Origin: JAOZHU01 sp964632845
GTDB taxonomy: Archaea; Thermoproteota; Bathyarchaeia; Bathyarchaeales; Bathycorpusculaceae
NCBI GenBank assembly: GCA_964632845.1
Contig: CAZWDU010000010.1
Coordinates: 1-64,000 of the forward strand
Direction: 5' to 3'
Length of the DNA stretch: 64,000 nucleotides
Shown in pieces: positions 45,700 to 54,310 of this stretch. Position 1 is the first letter of the stretch; every line of letters starts with the position of its first letter. Under the pieces are notes generated by a model that did not search any database, had not been told where the DNA came from, and worked only from the letters and a program-made list of their open reading frames with translations. The position numbers and the translations under genes are program-made.

Positions 45700-46415
45700 A
45701 AACTCACAACCTCACCTACAACGATAACCGCTGGAGGCTTCACATTCTTCGCTTCTGCTTCCCCAGCAATGGAATCGATCTTACCTGTTATAACCCGCTG
45801 GCGCTTCAACGTTCCAGACTCAACTACAGCCACAGGCGTATTCGGGCTTAGACCTCCCTCAATAAGCTTCTTGGCTATCACATCTAACGACTCGACACCC
45901 ATGAGAATCACAATCGTATCCACTGCCCCAGCAATCTTGCCCCAGTCAACAGTTCTATCGCCATTTCCCGCGCGGTGTCCCGTAACTATAGCCAGCGACG
46001 AAGCGTACTTCCTATGCGTCACAGGAATGCCTGCGTATGCAGCAGCAGCAATTGCTGAAGTAACTCCTGGCACCACTTCAAAGGCAACGTTATTCTCAGC
46101 CAACGCCTCAGCTTCTTCGCCGCCTCTCCCAAACACGAACGGGTCGCCTCCCTTTAGCCTAACCACAGTTTTGCCGGCAAGCGCCTGTTTCACAAGCAAA
46201 GTAGCGATTTCTTTTTGAGACACAACGTGCTTCCCTGTTCTCTTTCCAACGTAAACCTTTTCTGCTATCTCAGGAATCAGCTTGAGAATTTCTTTGCTTA
46301 CAAGCCTATCGTAAACTACAACCTCAGCGGTTTTCAAAACTTCAACTGCTTTAATGGTGAGCAGTTTAGGGTCGCCTGGTCCAGCACCAACCAAGAAAAC
46401 TTTACCCTGACCCAT
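45660..46415 (-). CDS. cobA: Uroporphyrinogen-III C-methyltransferase (SUMT)
   Basis: This 251-residue class III methyltransferase has the SUMT signatures VGAGPGDPKLLTIKAVEVLK, VRLKGGDPFVFGRGGEEAEAL, VPGVTSAIAAAAYAGIPVTHR and TIVILMGVESL. It makes precorrin-2 from uroporphyrinogen III, the branch point for sirohaem and cobalamin. No CysG-type fusion is present; the dehydrogenase is a separate gene upstream. Confidence 0.94.
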   Translation of the reverse strand: MGQGKVFLVGAGPGDPKLLTIKAVEVLKTAEVVVYDRLVSKEILKLIPEIAEKVYVGKRTGKHVVSQKEIATLLVKQALAGKTVVRLKGGDPFVFGRGGEEAEALAENNVAFEVVPGVTSAIAAAAYAGIPVTHRKYASSLAIVTGHRAGNGDRTVDWGKIAGAVDTIVILMGVESLDVIAKKLIEGGLSPNTPVAVVESGTLKRQRVITGKIDSIAGEAEAKNVKPPAVIVVGEVVSLCGKIAWFTKRCH

Positions 46416-47334
46416 ATTTTTCTCTCCATTCCCTCTCTATATCTCTACCGCCTTGCTTTAGAAGGCTTTCCGCAACTTGCTTACCCACGTTTTCAGCTTC
46501 ATCAACTGTGCCTTCTGCAGTAGCGGAAATCCTGTTTGCGCCGTCTAGTTTGAACATGAAACCCTCAAGCGACAAGTGCTTGCCATCTGCGTGTCCAACA
46601 GCCCCGACGGGCATGCGGCAGCCACCCCCCAGCTGCAACATTAAGTTTCGTTCAGCAGTAATTTCCGCCCTTGTTGCCTTATGCTCCACGGCTCGCAGAA
46701 GCTTAATGATTTCCCAGTTGTCCTTCTTTGCAATCACGGCTAAGGCACCTTGCCCGGGCGCTGGGGGAAACTGGTCCAGCGAGAAACGTTCTGTAATTAG
46801 GCTTTCCAACCCCATTCTTTTGAGACCTGCTTCCGCGACAATTAAGCCGTCAAATAAGTCCTTCTGCACTTTCTGGATTCTGGTGTCAACGTTGCCCCTG
46901 ATGGGCTTAACCTCCAAGTCTGGACGGAGAAATTTAACTTCTGCCAGCCTCCTCAAACTGCCTGTACCTATAACCGCGCCTTCTGGCAAAGCTTTGAATG
47001 TTAGTTTGCCTCGTGAAACAAGCGCGTCACGCGGTGAAGCCCTCTTTGGTATTGCCGCTGTAACCGTGCCCGCTGACTCCACAGTAGGCACATCCTTCAA
47101 ACTGGCAACAGCAAAATCAACCTCCCCGTTCACTATCGCTTGGTCTATTTCCTTCTCAAAAATACCTTTACTGTCAATGGTGAAGAGCGGCTTGCCCCTT
47201 TCCGTATCCCCAAGCGTAGCGATAACTTTGACTTTAAACTCCACCGCTGGATGTGCCGCTTTAAGTTCTTGAATAACCTGTTCTGTTTGTATCAGCGAAA
47301 GCTTGCTGCGTCTGGTGCCCACAGTCAAAATCAT
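46402..47334 (-). CDS. hemC: Porphobilinogen deaminase
   Basis: This 310-residue protein has the dipyrromethane-cofactor Cys in LGGGCRMPVGA and the polymer-binding motifs GTRRSKLSLIQTEQV and PIRGNVDTRIQK. The usual AVHS(L/M)KD motif reads AVASLKD, so the His is Ala; the catalytic Asp is kept. It makes hydroxymethylbilane. Its end overlaps the SUMT gene by 14 bp, and hemL lies two bases upstream. Confidence 0.95.
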   Translation of the reverse strand: MILTVGTRRSKLSLIQTEQVIQELKAAHPAVEFKVKVIATLGDTERGKPLFTIDSKGIFEKEIDQAIVNGEVDFAVASLKDVPTVESAGTVTAAIPKRASPRDALVSRGKLTFKALPEGAVIGTGSLRRLAEVKFLRPDLEVKPIRGNVDTRIQKVQKDLFDGLIVAEAGLKRMGLESLITERFSLDQFPPAPGQGALAVIAKKDNWEIIKLLRAVEHKATRAEITAERNLMLQLGGGCRMPVGAVGHADGKHLSLEGFMFKLDGANRISATAEGTVDEAENVGKQVAESLLKQGGRDIEREWREKYGSG

Positions 47335-47336
47335 GC

Positions 47337-48653
47337 CTAACCAGACCTGCCTTGGGCTGATGCTGCACGCAACGCCCTGTCAAAAGCGTTAATGGTAAGT
47401 TCAAAATCTTCTTCAGCATGTGCCGTTGACAGGAAACAAGTTTCAAACTGCGAAGGCGGAACAAACACGCCCTGCCTCAGAAGCTCACGGAAGTATGCTT
47501 GAAACTTTTTGGCGTCCGACAACTTGGCGCTTGTGTAATCGCGAACTGGCTTGGATGTGAAGAACACTTGGAACATGGATGCTATGTTGTGCACTTGCGC
47601 TTCCACATCATAACTTACAGCAAAATCCACAAGGGCATTCTTCAGTTCTGTGCAGTTCTTTTCCAGTTTCGGGTAGATTTCCTGTTGCCTCTCACGCAAA
47701 ATCCGAACTGCAGTATACCCCGCCGTTGCTGAAACAGGGTTACCGCTGAAGGTTCCTGCCTGGTACACTTTTCCAGACGGCGAAACCTGCTGCATTATTT
47801 CTTTCCGACCGCCAAAAACCGCTATCGGAAAGCCACCGCCTACAACCTTCCCCAACGTCGCCATGTCAGGCTTAACATTAAAGTACTCTTGTGCGCCTCC
47901 AAGGGCAAGCCTGAAACCCGTGATAACCTCATCAAAAATCAACAACACACCACACGCCCGTGTCAGCTTCCTCAGGTAGCCCAAATACTCCTTCGTAGCC
48001 AGGATAAGTCCCGCGTTGCCCATGACTGGCTCAACAATAACCGCGGCTACCTCTTGTCCTTCACGCTTCAACGTTTCCTCCAATGCTTCAACATCATTGT
48101 AAGCCAAAACTATGGTGTTCCGCGTGGTCTCCTCAGGAATTCCCAGTGAGCTAGGGGTTCCGAAAGTTGCCGCTCCTGACCCTGCCTTCACCAAAACGCA
48201 GTCATGCGACCCATGATAGCAACCTTCAAACTTTACGATTTTCTTTCTTCCAGTGAAACCTCTAGCCGTCCTTATTGCGTGCATGGTGGCTTCAGTGCCA
48301 GAATTAACCAAACGAAGCATCTCCATGCATGGCGACAGCTTGCTGATTTGCTCTGCAAACTCAATTTCCAGTTCAGTTGGCACCCCGTAGAGCGAACCTT
48401 TCCCTACTTGCTTTGATACTGCAGTGTTGATGTCCACGTTTGCGTGCCCCAAAATTAACGCGCCATACGCCATACAATAATCAACATAAGCCTCCTCATC
48501 CACAGTGTAAATTCTTGCGCCCTTCGCTTTATCAACAAAAAATGGGTACGGCTCAAACGCTCTGACAGGACTGTTTACCCCGCCAGGCGTAACGTTTTTC
48601 GCTCTCTCGTACAGTTGTCGTGAACTAGTGTTGTTTAAAATTGTTTCAACCAT
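47337..48653 (-). CDS. hemL: Glutamate-1-semialdehyde 2,1-aminomutase
   Basis: This 438-residue PLP enzyme makes 5-aminolaevulinate. The PLP lysine is in MATLGKVVGGGFPIAVFGG, with FDEVITGFRLALGGAQE before it and GGVNSPVRAFEPYPFFV at the N-terminus, all typical of HemL. With HemA it gives the C5 pathway. Its start overlaps the end of hemB by 19 bp. Confidence 0.97.
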   Translation of the reverse strand: MVETILNNTSSRQLYERAKNVTPGGVNSPVRAFEPYPFFVDKAKGARIYTVDEEAYVDYCMAYGALILGHANVDINTAVSKQVGKGSLYGVPTELEIEFAEQISKLSPCMEMLRLVNSGTEATMHAIRTARGFTGRKKIVKFEGCYHGSHDCVLVKAGSGAATFGTPSSLGIPEETTRNTIVLAYNDVEALEETLKREGQEVAAVIVEPVMGNAGLILATKEYLGYLRKLTRACGVLLIFDEVITGFRLALGGAQEYFNVKPDMATLGKVVGGGFPIAVFGGRKEIMQQVSPSGKVYQAGTFSGNPVSATAGYTAVRILRERQQEIYPKLEKNCTELKNALVDFAVSYDVEAQVHNIASMFQVFFTSKPVRDYTSAKLSDAKKFQAYFRELLRQGVFVPPSQFETCFLSTAHAEEDFELTINAFDRALRAASAQGRSG

Positions 48654-49615
48654 GCTACTACCTCCTTGGCAAAATATGTTATAATGAGGTCGGCGCCAGC
48701 CCGCTTAATCCCCGTTAACATCTCAAGAGCCGCTTCTTTATCGTTTATCCAGCCTTTTTCAGCAGCAGCCTTTATCATGGCGTATTCTCCGCTGACATTG
48801 TACGCTGCAACTGGCACTTTGAAGCTTGACTTGGCAAGCTGAATTATATCCAAGTAGCACAAGGCAGGCTTAACCATTATTACGTCGGCGCCTTCGTTCA
48901 CATCTAATTCGATTTCCCGCAAAGCCTCAGCTTGGCTTCCCCCGCTCATCTGGTAACTTTTTCTGTTGCCGCTTTTAGGCGAGGACTCAACTGCGTCCCT
49001 AAATGGACCGTAGAAGCTTGACGAGTATTTTGCGGAGTAAGCCATTATTCCAACTTGGTTGAAACCCGCATCATCCAGAGCCATTCTGATTGATTGCACT
49101 TGGCCGTCCATCATTGCTGACGGTGCTACCATGTCTACGCCCGCTTGGGCTTGACTGACTGCTACTTTTTGCAGGGCTTCCAACGTGAAGTCGTTCGCTA
49201 CATCGTTATCCTTCACTATGCCACAATGCCCCGTGGAAGTGTACTGACAGAGGCAAACGTCAGCGATTACCGCTAGCTCATTTCCGAACTCGGTTTTTAG
49301 CTTGTGGCTTGCTCTCTGGACTATGCCTGACGCAGCGTATGCGTTGGAGCCTGCCGCGTCCTTGCTCGTGGGTACGCCGAAAAGAAGCACGGCTTTTATT
49401 CCCTGCTCTAAAAGTTTCCTTGTCTCTGCTACTGTTTGCTCAAGGGGTAACCGATAGCAACCAGACATTGCTTCTATTGGTTCAGGGTTTTGCGCTGTTT
49501 CGTCTACGAACATCGGCTGAATGAGTTCGCTGGGGTGTAGCCTGACTTTCTGAAGCATTTCTCTTATGGCGGGTGTTCTGCGGAGCCTTCGCATTCTTAC
49601 CGCTGGAAAACTCAT
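48635..49615 (-). CDS. hemB: 5-Aminolaevulinate dehydratase (porphobilinogen synthase)
   Basis: At 326 residues this is a full-length HemB. It has the zinc cysteine cluster DVCLCQYTSTGHCGI, so it is a zinc-dependent form, and the two active-site lysines in YSAKYSSSFYGPFRDA and ADVIMVKPALCYLD. It condenses two 5-aminolaevulinates to porphobilinogen. The ATG overlaps the upstream gene's stop (ATGA). Confidence 0.97.
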   Translation of the reverse strand: MSFPAVRMRRLRRTPAIREMLQKVRLHPSELIQPMFVDETAQNPEPIEAMSGCYRLPLEQTVAETRKLLEQGIKAVLLFGVPTSKDAAGSNAYAASGIVQRASHKLKTEFGNELAVIADVCLCQYTSTGHCGIVKDNDVANDFTLEALQKVAVSQAQAGVDMVAPSAMMDGQVQSIRMALDDAGFNQVGIMAYSAKYSSSFYGPFRDAVESSPKSGNRKSYQMSGGSQAEALREIELDVNEGADVIMVKPALCYLDIIQLAKSSFKVPVAAYNVSGEYAMIKAAAEKGWINDKEAALEMLTGIKRAGADLIITYFAKEVVAWLKQF

Positions 49616-50325
49616 TTAGCGCACTCCTTGTGTTCATGTTGTATGGTGGCGGTTGGCGATTTCTCACTGCGGGCTTTTTTCAGAGTTTCCATTGCCACCT
49701 CGTGAGCCTTGTCAAACTCTCCCTTTTTCAAAAGCTTCTTTACCTCTGCATTTTCAAGTACCTCGTAGAGAAGCTTTCTTCGAGTTTTCTGGTCTGCGAT
49801 TTGCTGCCTGAGGCTTCGCCTTAGTTGGTCCTGCAATTTGACCTGAAGCAGGTCTCCATGCGTAATCATCTTCTCTATACGTTGTCTAAGGATACTTGCC
49901 ATTGCTGGGCTTCTGCCCGCCGTTGATACTGCTACTTTTACGTCGCCGATTTTTGCCAGTGCTGGTAGAGTGAAGTCGCTGGTTGCCGGGTTGTCTGGTG
50001 TGTAGACCATATATCCCGCCGTTTTGGCGTGCTTGCTGAGGTCGGCGTTAAGCTTGTGGTTGTTTGTGACTGCGACAAGCAGGTCTGGTTTAGGGTTGAG
50101 GCTGTTGACGTAAGCTTCCGCGTTTTCGATGTTTTCTTTCTGCAAAGCAATTTTTCCCAACTGCTTGAGTTTCTGGATTCCACTTGAGGCGGTTTTGCTG
50201 ACGACGAGGATTTTTGCGCCTGCTTCTAGAAAGTCCCGTGTTTTCCTGCAGCTTTCTGCGCCTCCGCCGATTACGACAACGTATTTTCCAGCAATTTTCA
50301 AGTCTACTATCATCTGTTTCTTCAA
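49612..50325 (-). CDS. Precorrin-2 dehydrogenase (sirohydrochlorin synthase)
   Basis: The 237-residue protein has an N-terminal Rossmann fold (GKYVVVIGGGAESCRKTRDFL), a SirC/Met8-type central portion (PDLLVAVTNNHKLNADLSK, VYTPDNPATSDFTLPA, VAVSTAGRSPAMASILRQRI) and a helical tail. It oxidises precorrin-2 to sirohydrochlorin, the substrate of CbiX in the opposite operon. No ferrochelatase is fused. It overlaps the CobQ-like gene by 4 bp. Confidence 0.92.
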   Translation of the reverse strand: MKKQMIVDLKIAGKYVVVIGGGAESCRKTRDFLEAGAKILVVSKTASSGIQKLKQLGKIALQKENIENAEAYVNSLNPKPDLLVAVTNNHKLNADLSKHAKTAGYMVYTPDNPATSDFTLPALAKIGDVKVAVSTAGRSPAMASILRQRIEKMITHGDLLQVKLQDQLRRSLRQQIADQKTRRKLLYEVLENAEVKKLLKKGEFDKAHEVAMETLKKARSEKSPTATIQHEHKECAK

Positions 50326-51875
50326 CTCCCTTCAGGGTTAACGCGCCTGAAGTCTTCGATGAGTGATTTTTTGAATTTTCCAGAAAATGCCTCATAATCG
50401 ACACTGGTTTTTTTGCAGGGTGCTGCAATTGCAGTTAATTTCTCCAAGTCCAAGTGCTGTTCTGCAGCGTCAATTGCTTTGGCTCCAAACTCTTCATACC
50501 TGATTTCGATTTCAGGAATCATGCCGCGTCCTTCCAGTTCAATTCGCGGTACGATGCCAAGCAGTTCGACGCCTGCACTTTCAAAAGCTTGTTTTATTGC
50601 TGTTTTAATTTCGTTGGTTAGGTAGCTTGTGCTGGTTTTGTTCAGTATTACGCCCTTTACCTCTACGTCTAGGGCTTGCATATGTTTGACGTAGTTGAGC
50701 GTGTTCAAGACTGTGCCTTCAACGCCTTCTTTTTCGCAAGCTGCAACTATGACCGTTGGCGCGCCTAGGACGGCTGCCACTTCCACGGTTGAACTAGGCT
50801 TAGCTGCTTTGTTCATGAGCAGTCCTGTGAAAGCGCTCATGGCTCCTTCGATGAGCAGGAAATCGTAGTCTTGGCTTGCGTCTTTGACTGCAGCGGCGAA
50901 TGGTTTCCAGCCGCTTTCTCCAATTTTTAACGAAGCATAATTTCGGATGGGTTCTTTTATCAGGTAAAGCGCGGGTACAGAATCGCGTATGTCGCCGCCT
51001 ACTTTGACTACGCCGATGTTGACGCCTTTTTTCTTTAGTGCGCCTGCTATGCCTGTGGTTATGAATGTTTTTCCTGAGCCGCTTCCCATCGCGGTTATCA
51101 GTAGTAATGGCGCTGGTTTTGCTTTTTTTGTGGTGTCACTTTTTGAATAGATGCCAGTTGCGATTCCCACTTCACTTTTCATAATTCTCAGTAGTTTTGA
51201 GTTTGCGGTTCTGATTTCTTGGAGTTCTTCAGGGTTTATGTCCAACGCTTTGGTGATGCCCTGAATTATCAGCGGGTTCTGCTCCAGTAACGCGTGAACT
51301 GTTACTCCGACTACGTTGCCTTTCCAGTTAGCTACGCCAGAAATGAGGTCTTGTTTGTTGTTGTGGTAGTTGAGGCGTTTAGTTTGGGAAACCAGTATGG
51401 GTTTAGCTTCCTTATGCAGTGTGATTTCGCCGTACGTGTGACAGTGAAACCCAGTGACTTCAGCGCCTACTTGGTCTGTTAAGTAGCTTGGTCCTACGAC
51501 TGTGGCTTTAACTTGGTCTGTACAGATCAGCGGCTTGAATTCTGCGTCTATTAATCCCAGTCCTTTACGTATGATTGGGCTGGCTGATAACCTTCCGATG
51601 TCGGTTCCTCTTGACAGAATTTGGAATCCTGAGCAGACGCCGAGCACAAACTTGCCATTGTCGGCCATGTCTACTATTTCCCGCGTCAAGTTGCTTTTGA
51701 TGGTTTGGGATTCTGCGAGGCTTCCGCCTGGGATTATCATCATGTCAAGTTTTTCTGAGGCTGGTTTGCCTGCTACAAGTCCGTCTTCGCGTACGAGGTC
51801 GGTTGGCAAGTTTCCGAATGTTTCGAAGCAGGGTAATGCTCCGGGCAAGTAAACCAATCCTACTTTGCGCCGCAA
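50322..51875 (-). CDS. CobQ/CbiA-like amidotransferase with swapped domain order
   Basis: The 517-residue protein begins with a class I glutamine amidotransferase domain (IIPGGSL; nucleophile C81 in VLGVCSGFQILS; GFHCHTYGEI; H194 in VTVHALLEQNP). It is followed by a CobQ/DTBS-like ATPase domain with the P-loop TAMGSGSGKT (residues 261-270) and LLIEGAMSAFTG. In CbiA, CbiP/CobQ and CfbB the ATPase comes first. It probably amidates cobyrinate or a sirohydrochlorin derivative, but which one cannot be told. The start is TTG, first in the leftward operon. Confidence 0.75.
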   Translation of the reverse strand: MRRKVGLVYLPGALPCFETFGNLPTDLVREDGLVAGKPASEKLDMMIIPGGSLAESQTIKSNLTREIVDMADNGKFVLGVCSGFQILSRGTDIGRLSASPIIRKGLGLIDAEFKPLICTDQVKATVVGPSYLTDQVGAEVTGFHCHTYGEITLHKEAKPILVSQTKRLNYHNNKQDLISGVANWKGNVVGVTVHALLEQNPLIIQGITKALDINPEELQEIRTANSKLLRIMKSEVGIATGIYSKSDTTKKAKPAPLLLITAMGSGSGKTFITTGIAGALKKKGVNIGVVKVGGDIRDSVPALYLIKEPIRNYASLKIGESGWKPFAAAVKDASQDYDFLLIEGAMSAFTGLLMNKAAKPSSTVEVAAVLGAPTVIVAACEKEGVEGTVLNTLNYVKHMQALDVEVKGVILNKTSTSYLTNEIKTAIKQAFESAGVELLGIVPRIELEGRGMIPEIEIRYEEFGAKAIDAAEQHLDLEKLTAIAAPCKKTSVDYEAFSGKFKKSLIEDFRRVNPEGS

Positions 51876-51928
51876 TTTTGCTTTCTGCCACCCTTTGGGC
51901 TAGTTACGATAAAGCTTATATTTAAGTT

Positions 51929-51949
51929 GCATGGTTTATCCAACCATGC
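51929..51949. promoter_or_regulatory. Palindromic operator at the hemA start
   Basis: GCATGGTT (51929-51936) and AACCATGC (51942-51949) form a perfect 8-bp inverted repeat around TATCC. A TATA-like CTTATATTTAAG (51916-51927 approx.) lies just upstream, so the palindrome covers the expected hemA transcription start. The spacer 51876-51930 also contains the promoter of the leftward operon. Confidence 0.6.
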
Positions 51950-53229
51950 ATTCCTCAGCAAAAAACATCAACATTTTAAACGTGAGGATTACACACCAAA
52001 CGGCACGTGTTCCCTTAATGGAAGCCGTAGCTTTCAAGGACATGAGGAGTGCGTTAAAAACCGTTCGCTCCATGGAAAACGTTGATGAGTGCGTTCTCCT
52101 TCAAACATGCAACCGAATTGAGTTTTATATTGTAAGTGACGAAGGCGAGGCTATAGCCGAGAAGGCAAAAGATTTTTTGGCGAAGAGAGCTGGAAAATTG
52201 GTTGAAGAAGCTTCTAAAGCCATAGAGTGTTCTCTGACGGGTGATTCCCTTAGACACATATTAAGACTAACCTCAGGATTAGAGTCAATGGTGATAGGCG
52301 AGGACCAAGTTCTCAATCAGGTTTGGGACGCTTACTTAGAAGCCAAGTCTGCAAACGCCGCTGGTATAGTCCTTAAACATTTGTTCATGAGAGCAATGAG
52401 CGTAGGAAGACGCGTAAGAAGAGAAACAGGCATCAACAAAGGCGCGGTGTCAATAGGGTCGGCAGCAGTTGAACTGGCTGAATCACTGTTAGGTAAACTT
52501 GACCAAAAGAAAATCCTTGTAATGGGCGCGGGGGAGATAGGAACCCTTGTGGCTAAGGCCTTAGCTAGACGCTGTCTCAAACCCATATTCATTGCTAACC
52601 GAACATATGCCCGCGCGGTAAAATTGGCTGAGGACCTTTCGGGCAAGGCTATAAAGTTTGATAAGCTGGAAGAAACCCTCGTAAACGCAGATGTAGTTAT
52701 TTGTTCTACCGCTGCACCACATTATCTGTTAACCAGAGACTTACTTTCTAAGTTTATGAAGAACCGCCAAAACAAGAATTATTTGATAATAATTGATATT
52801 TCAAATCCTCGAAACGTCGAGGTAGCAACGCGGGAAGTAGAGAAAGTACAACTTTATGACATCGACGACCTTCAATTAATAGCCGAAAAAAACAAGCAAA
52901 AACGACAGAAAAGCATAGAAAAAGCTTCCGAAATAATAGAAAAAGAACTAATCTCGCTAAATAGAGATATAAAAATCCAGTCTGTTAGAGATATTGTTTC
53001 GTTGTTATTCTCACGTGCCGAGGAAATACGGCAAAACGAACTTGCGACGGCTCTTAATATGTTGGGGCATGTCAGTGCAAAAGAGAAAAAGATCATAGAA
53101 GATTTGACTTTCATCCTACTTAAACAAACTTATGCCCCCATAGTCGAAAATTTACGTTTAGCCGCCAAGGATGATGATAAACATTTGATAGAGGTTGCAA
53201 TCAAATTGTTCGGCTTAGAGCCAAGTTAA
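51931..53229 (+). CDS. hemA: Glutamyl-tRNA reductase
   Basis: The 432-residue enzyme reduces Glu-tRNA to glutamate-1-semialdehyde. It has the catalytic Cys in LQTCNRIEFYI, GEDQVLNQVWDAY, the NADPH fold KILVMGAGEIGTLVAKAL, and DISNPRNVE. ATG at 51931 lies in the left arm of the palindrome and ATG at 51946 in the right arm; the second fits a leaderless transcript better. It is followed by cbiX-cbiC 9-15 bp on. Confidence 0.96.
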   Translation: MVYPTMHSSAKNINILNVRITHQTARVPLMEAVAFKDMRSALKTVRSMENVDECVLLQTCNRIEFYIVSDEGEAIAEKAKDFLAKRAGKLVEEASKAIECSLTGDSLRHILRLTSGLESMVIGEDQVLNQVWDAYLEAKSANAAGIVLKHLFMRAMSVGRRVRRETGINKGAVSIGSAAVELAESLLGKLDQKKILVMGAGEIGTLVAKALARRCLKPIFIANRTYARAVKLAEDLSGKAIKFDKLEETLVNADVVICSTAAPHYLLTRDLLSKFMKNRQNKNYLIIIDISNPRNVEVATREVEKVQLYDIDDLQLIAEKNKQKRQKSIEKASEIIEKELISLNRDIKIQSVRDIVSLLFSRAEEIRQNELATALNMLGHVSAKEKKIIEDLTFILLKQTYAPIVENLRLAAKDDDKHLIEVAIKLFGLEPS

Positions 53230-53244
53230 GAAAGGTGAGTGTTT

Positions 53245-54309
53245 ATGGGCAAAGTTGGATTAATCATAATTGGGCACGGAAGCAAACTTCCCCATAGTAG
53301 GGACAACATTGAAAACTTAGCTGCCATCCTGCGCCAACGCTCCAAATTTTCAAACATCGAAATTGCGTTTATGGTAAGAAACACCCCCACAATCCCTCAA
53401 GCCATAGACAGCATCACAAAAAAAGGCGTCACAACAATCATTCTGATACCCGTCTTTCTATCCCACGGCATGCACACCATACACGAAATCCCTGAACTCA
53501 TCGAAATAAAAGACCAAGAAGCCCAGCTAACAGCAAAAGGCATGCGCCTAATTTACGGCGACCCCTTAGGCTCAGATGAACGCATAGCCGACATCATTGA
53601 AGAAAAAGCGTTCCACGCCCTCAAAAAAGAAACTGCACCACGCCCTACGACCCAAGAAATGAACATGCCGAAGACTGCAAAACAAATCTATGAAACCAGC
53701 CTAAGCCTCATTAGACCCGAAATCCGCGGAGCCCTAGAAGCCGCCCCCAAACAGCATGTTCCCATAATCGAACGCGTTGTCCACACCACCGCCGACCCTG
53801 AATTCGCAAAACTTCTAGTCATCAGCGACGGCGCCATCACAGCAGGTGTAGCCGCCATAAAAGCAGGAGCAAAAATAGTAACTGACGTAAAAATGGTGAA
53901 AGCAGGCATCAACGAGAACCGGGTAAAAAAATTCGGCGGCAAAATCCTCAATTACCTCCATGATGAACGCGCCTCCAAAATAGCCCACACTGAATTAACC
54001 ACCCGCGCTGTTGCCGCTATGCGCTTAGCAGTAAAAGACGGCGTAAACGGTGCAGTGATACTAATCGGCAACGCGCCAACAGCAGCCTTCGAAATAGCCA
54101 GAACCGTACAACAAAACTCTGCTAAACCAGCGCTAATTATAGCCACTCCAGTAGGCTACGTGGGCGCCGCAGAATCAAAAGAAACCATCTCCAAACTACC
54201 CATACCATACATCATCATTAAAGGCAGAAAAGGCGGAAGCACACTTGCCGTGGCTATCTTTAACGCGCTACTTAACATGGCTGAAGCTAGCCTTCAAAAG
54301 GGAGACTGA
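53245..54309 (+). CDS. cbiXC: CbiX-CbiC fusion: sirohydrochlorin cobaltochelatase and precorrin-8 methylmutase
   Basis: Residues 1-125 or so are a small CbiX chelatase (LIIIGHGSKLPHSRDNI, IPVFLSHGMHTIHEIPELI, with metal-binding His residues). After a linker of about 20 residues, the remainder is CbiC (AKQIYETSLSLIRPEI, ISDGAITAGVAAIKAGA, VILIGNAPTAAFEI). The fused protein thus carries the first and a late step of the anaerobic corrin pathway. ATG 53245 is preferred to GTG 53239, with AAAGGTGA as ribosome site. Confidence 0.93.
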   Translation: MGKVGLIIIGHGSKLPHSRDNIENLAAILRQRSKFSNIEIAFMVRNTPTIPQAIDSITKKGVTTIILIPVFLSHGMHTIHEIPELIEIKDQEAQLTAKGMRLIYGDPLGSDERIADIIEEKAFHALKKETAPRPTTQEMNMPKTAKQIYETSLSLIRPEIRGALEAAPKQHVPIIERVVHTTADPEFAKLLVISDGAITAGVAAIKAGAKIVTDVKMVKAGINENRVKKFGGKILNYLHDERASKIAHTELTTRAVAAMRLAVKDGVNGAVILIGNAPTAAFEIARTVQQNSAKPALIIATPVGYVGAAESKETISKLPIPYIIIKGRKGGSTLAVAIFNALLNMAEASLQKGD

Positions 54310-54310
54310 A

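Noticed and set aside
51876..51960. Cobalamin riboswitch ahead of the corrin genes
   Set aside because: No B12-box-like conserved sequence and far too little space; a protein operator fits better.
54245..54310. cbiD start at 54245 inside cbiC
   Set aside because: The 22 extra residues are the shifted reading of cbiC; ATG 54311 matches the conserved CbiD start.
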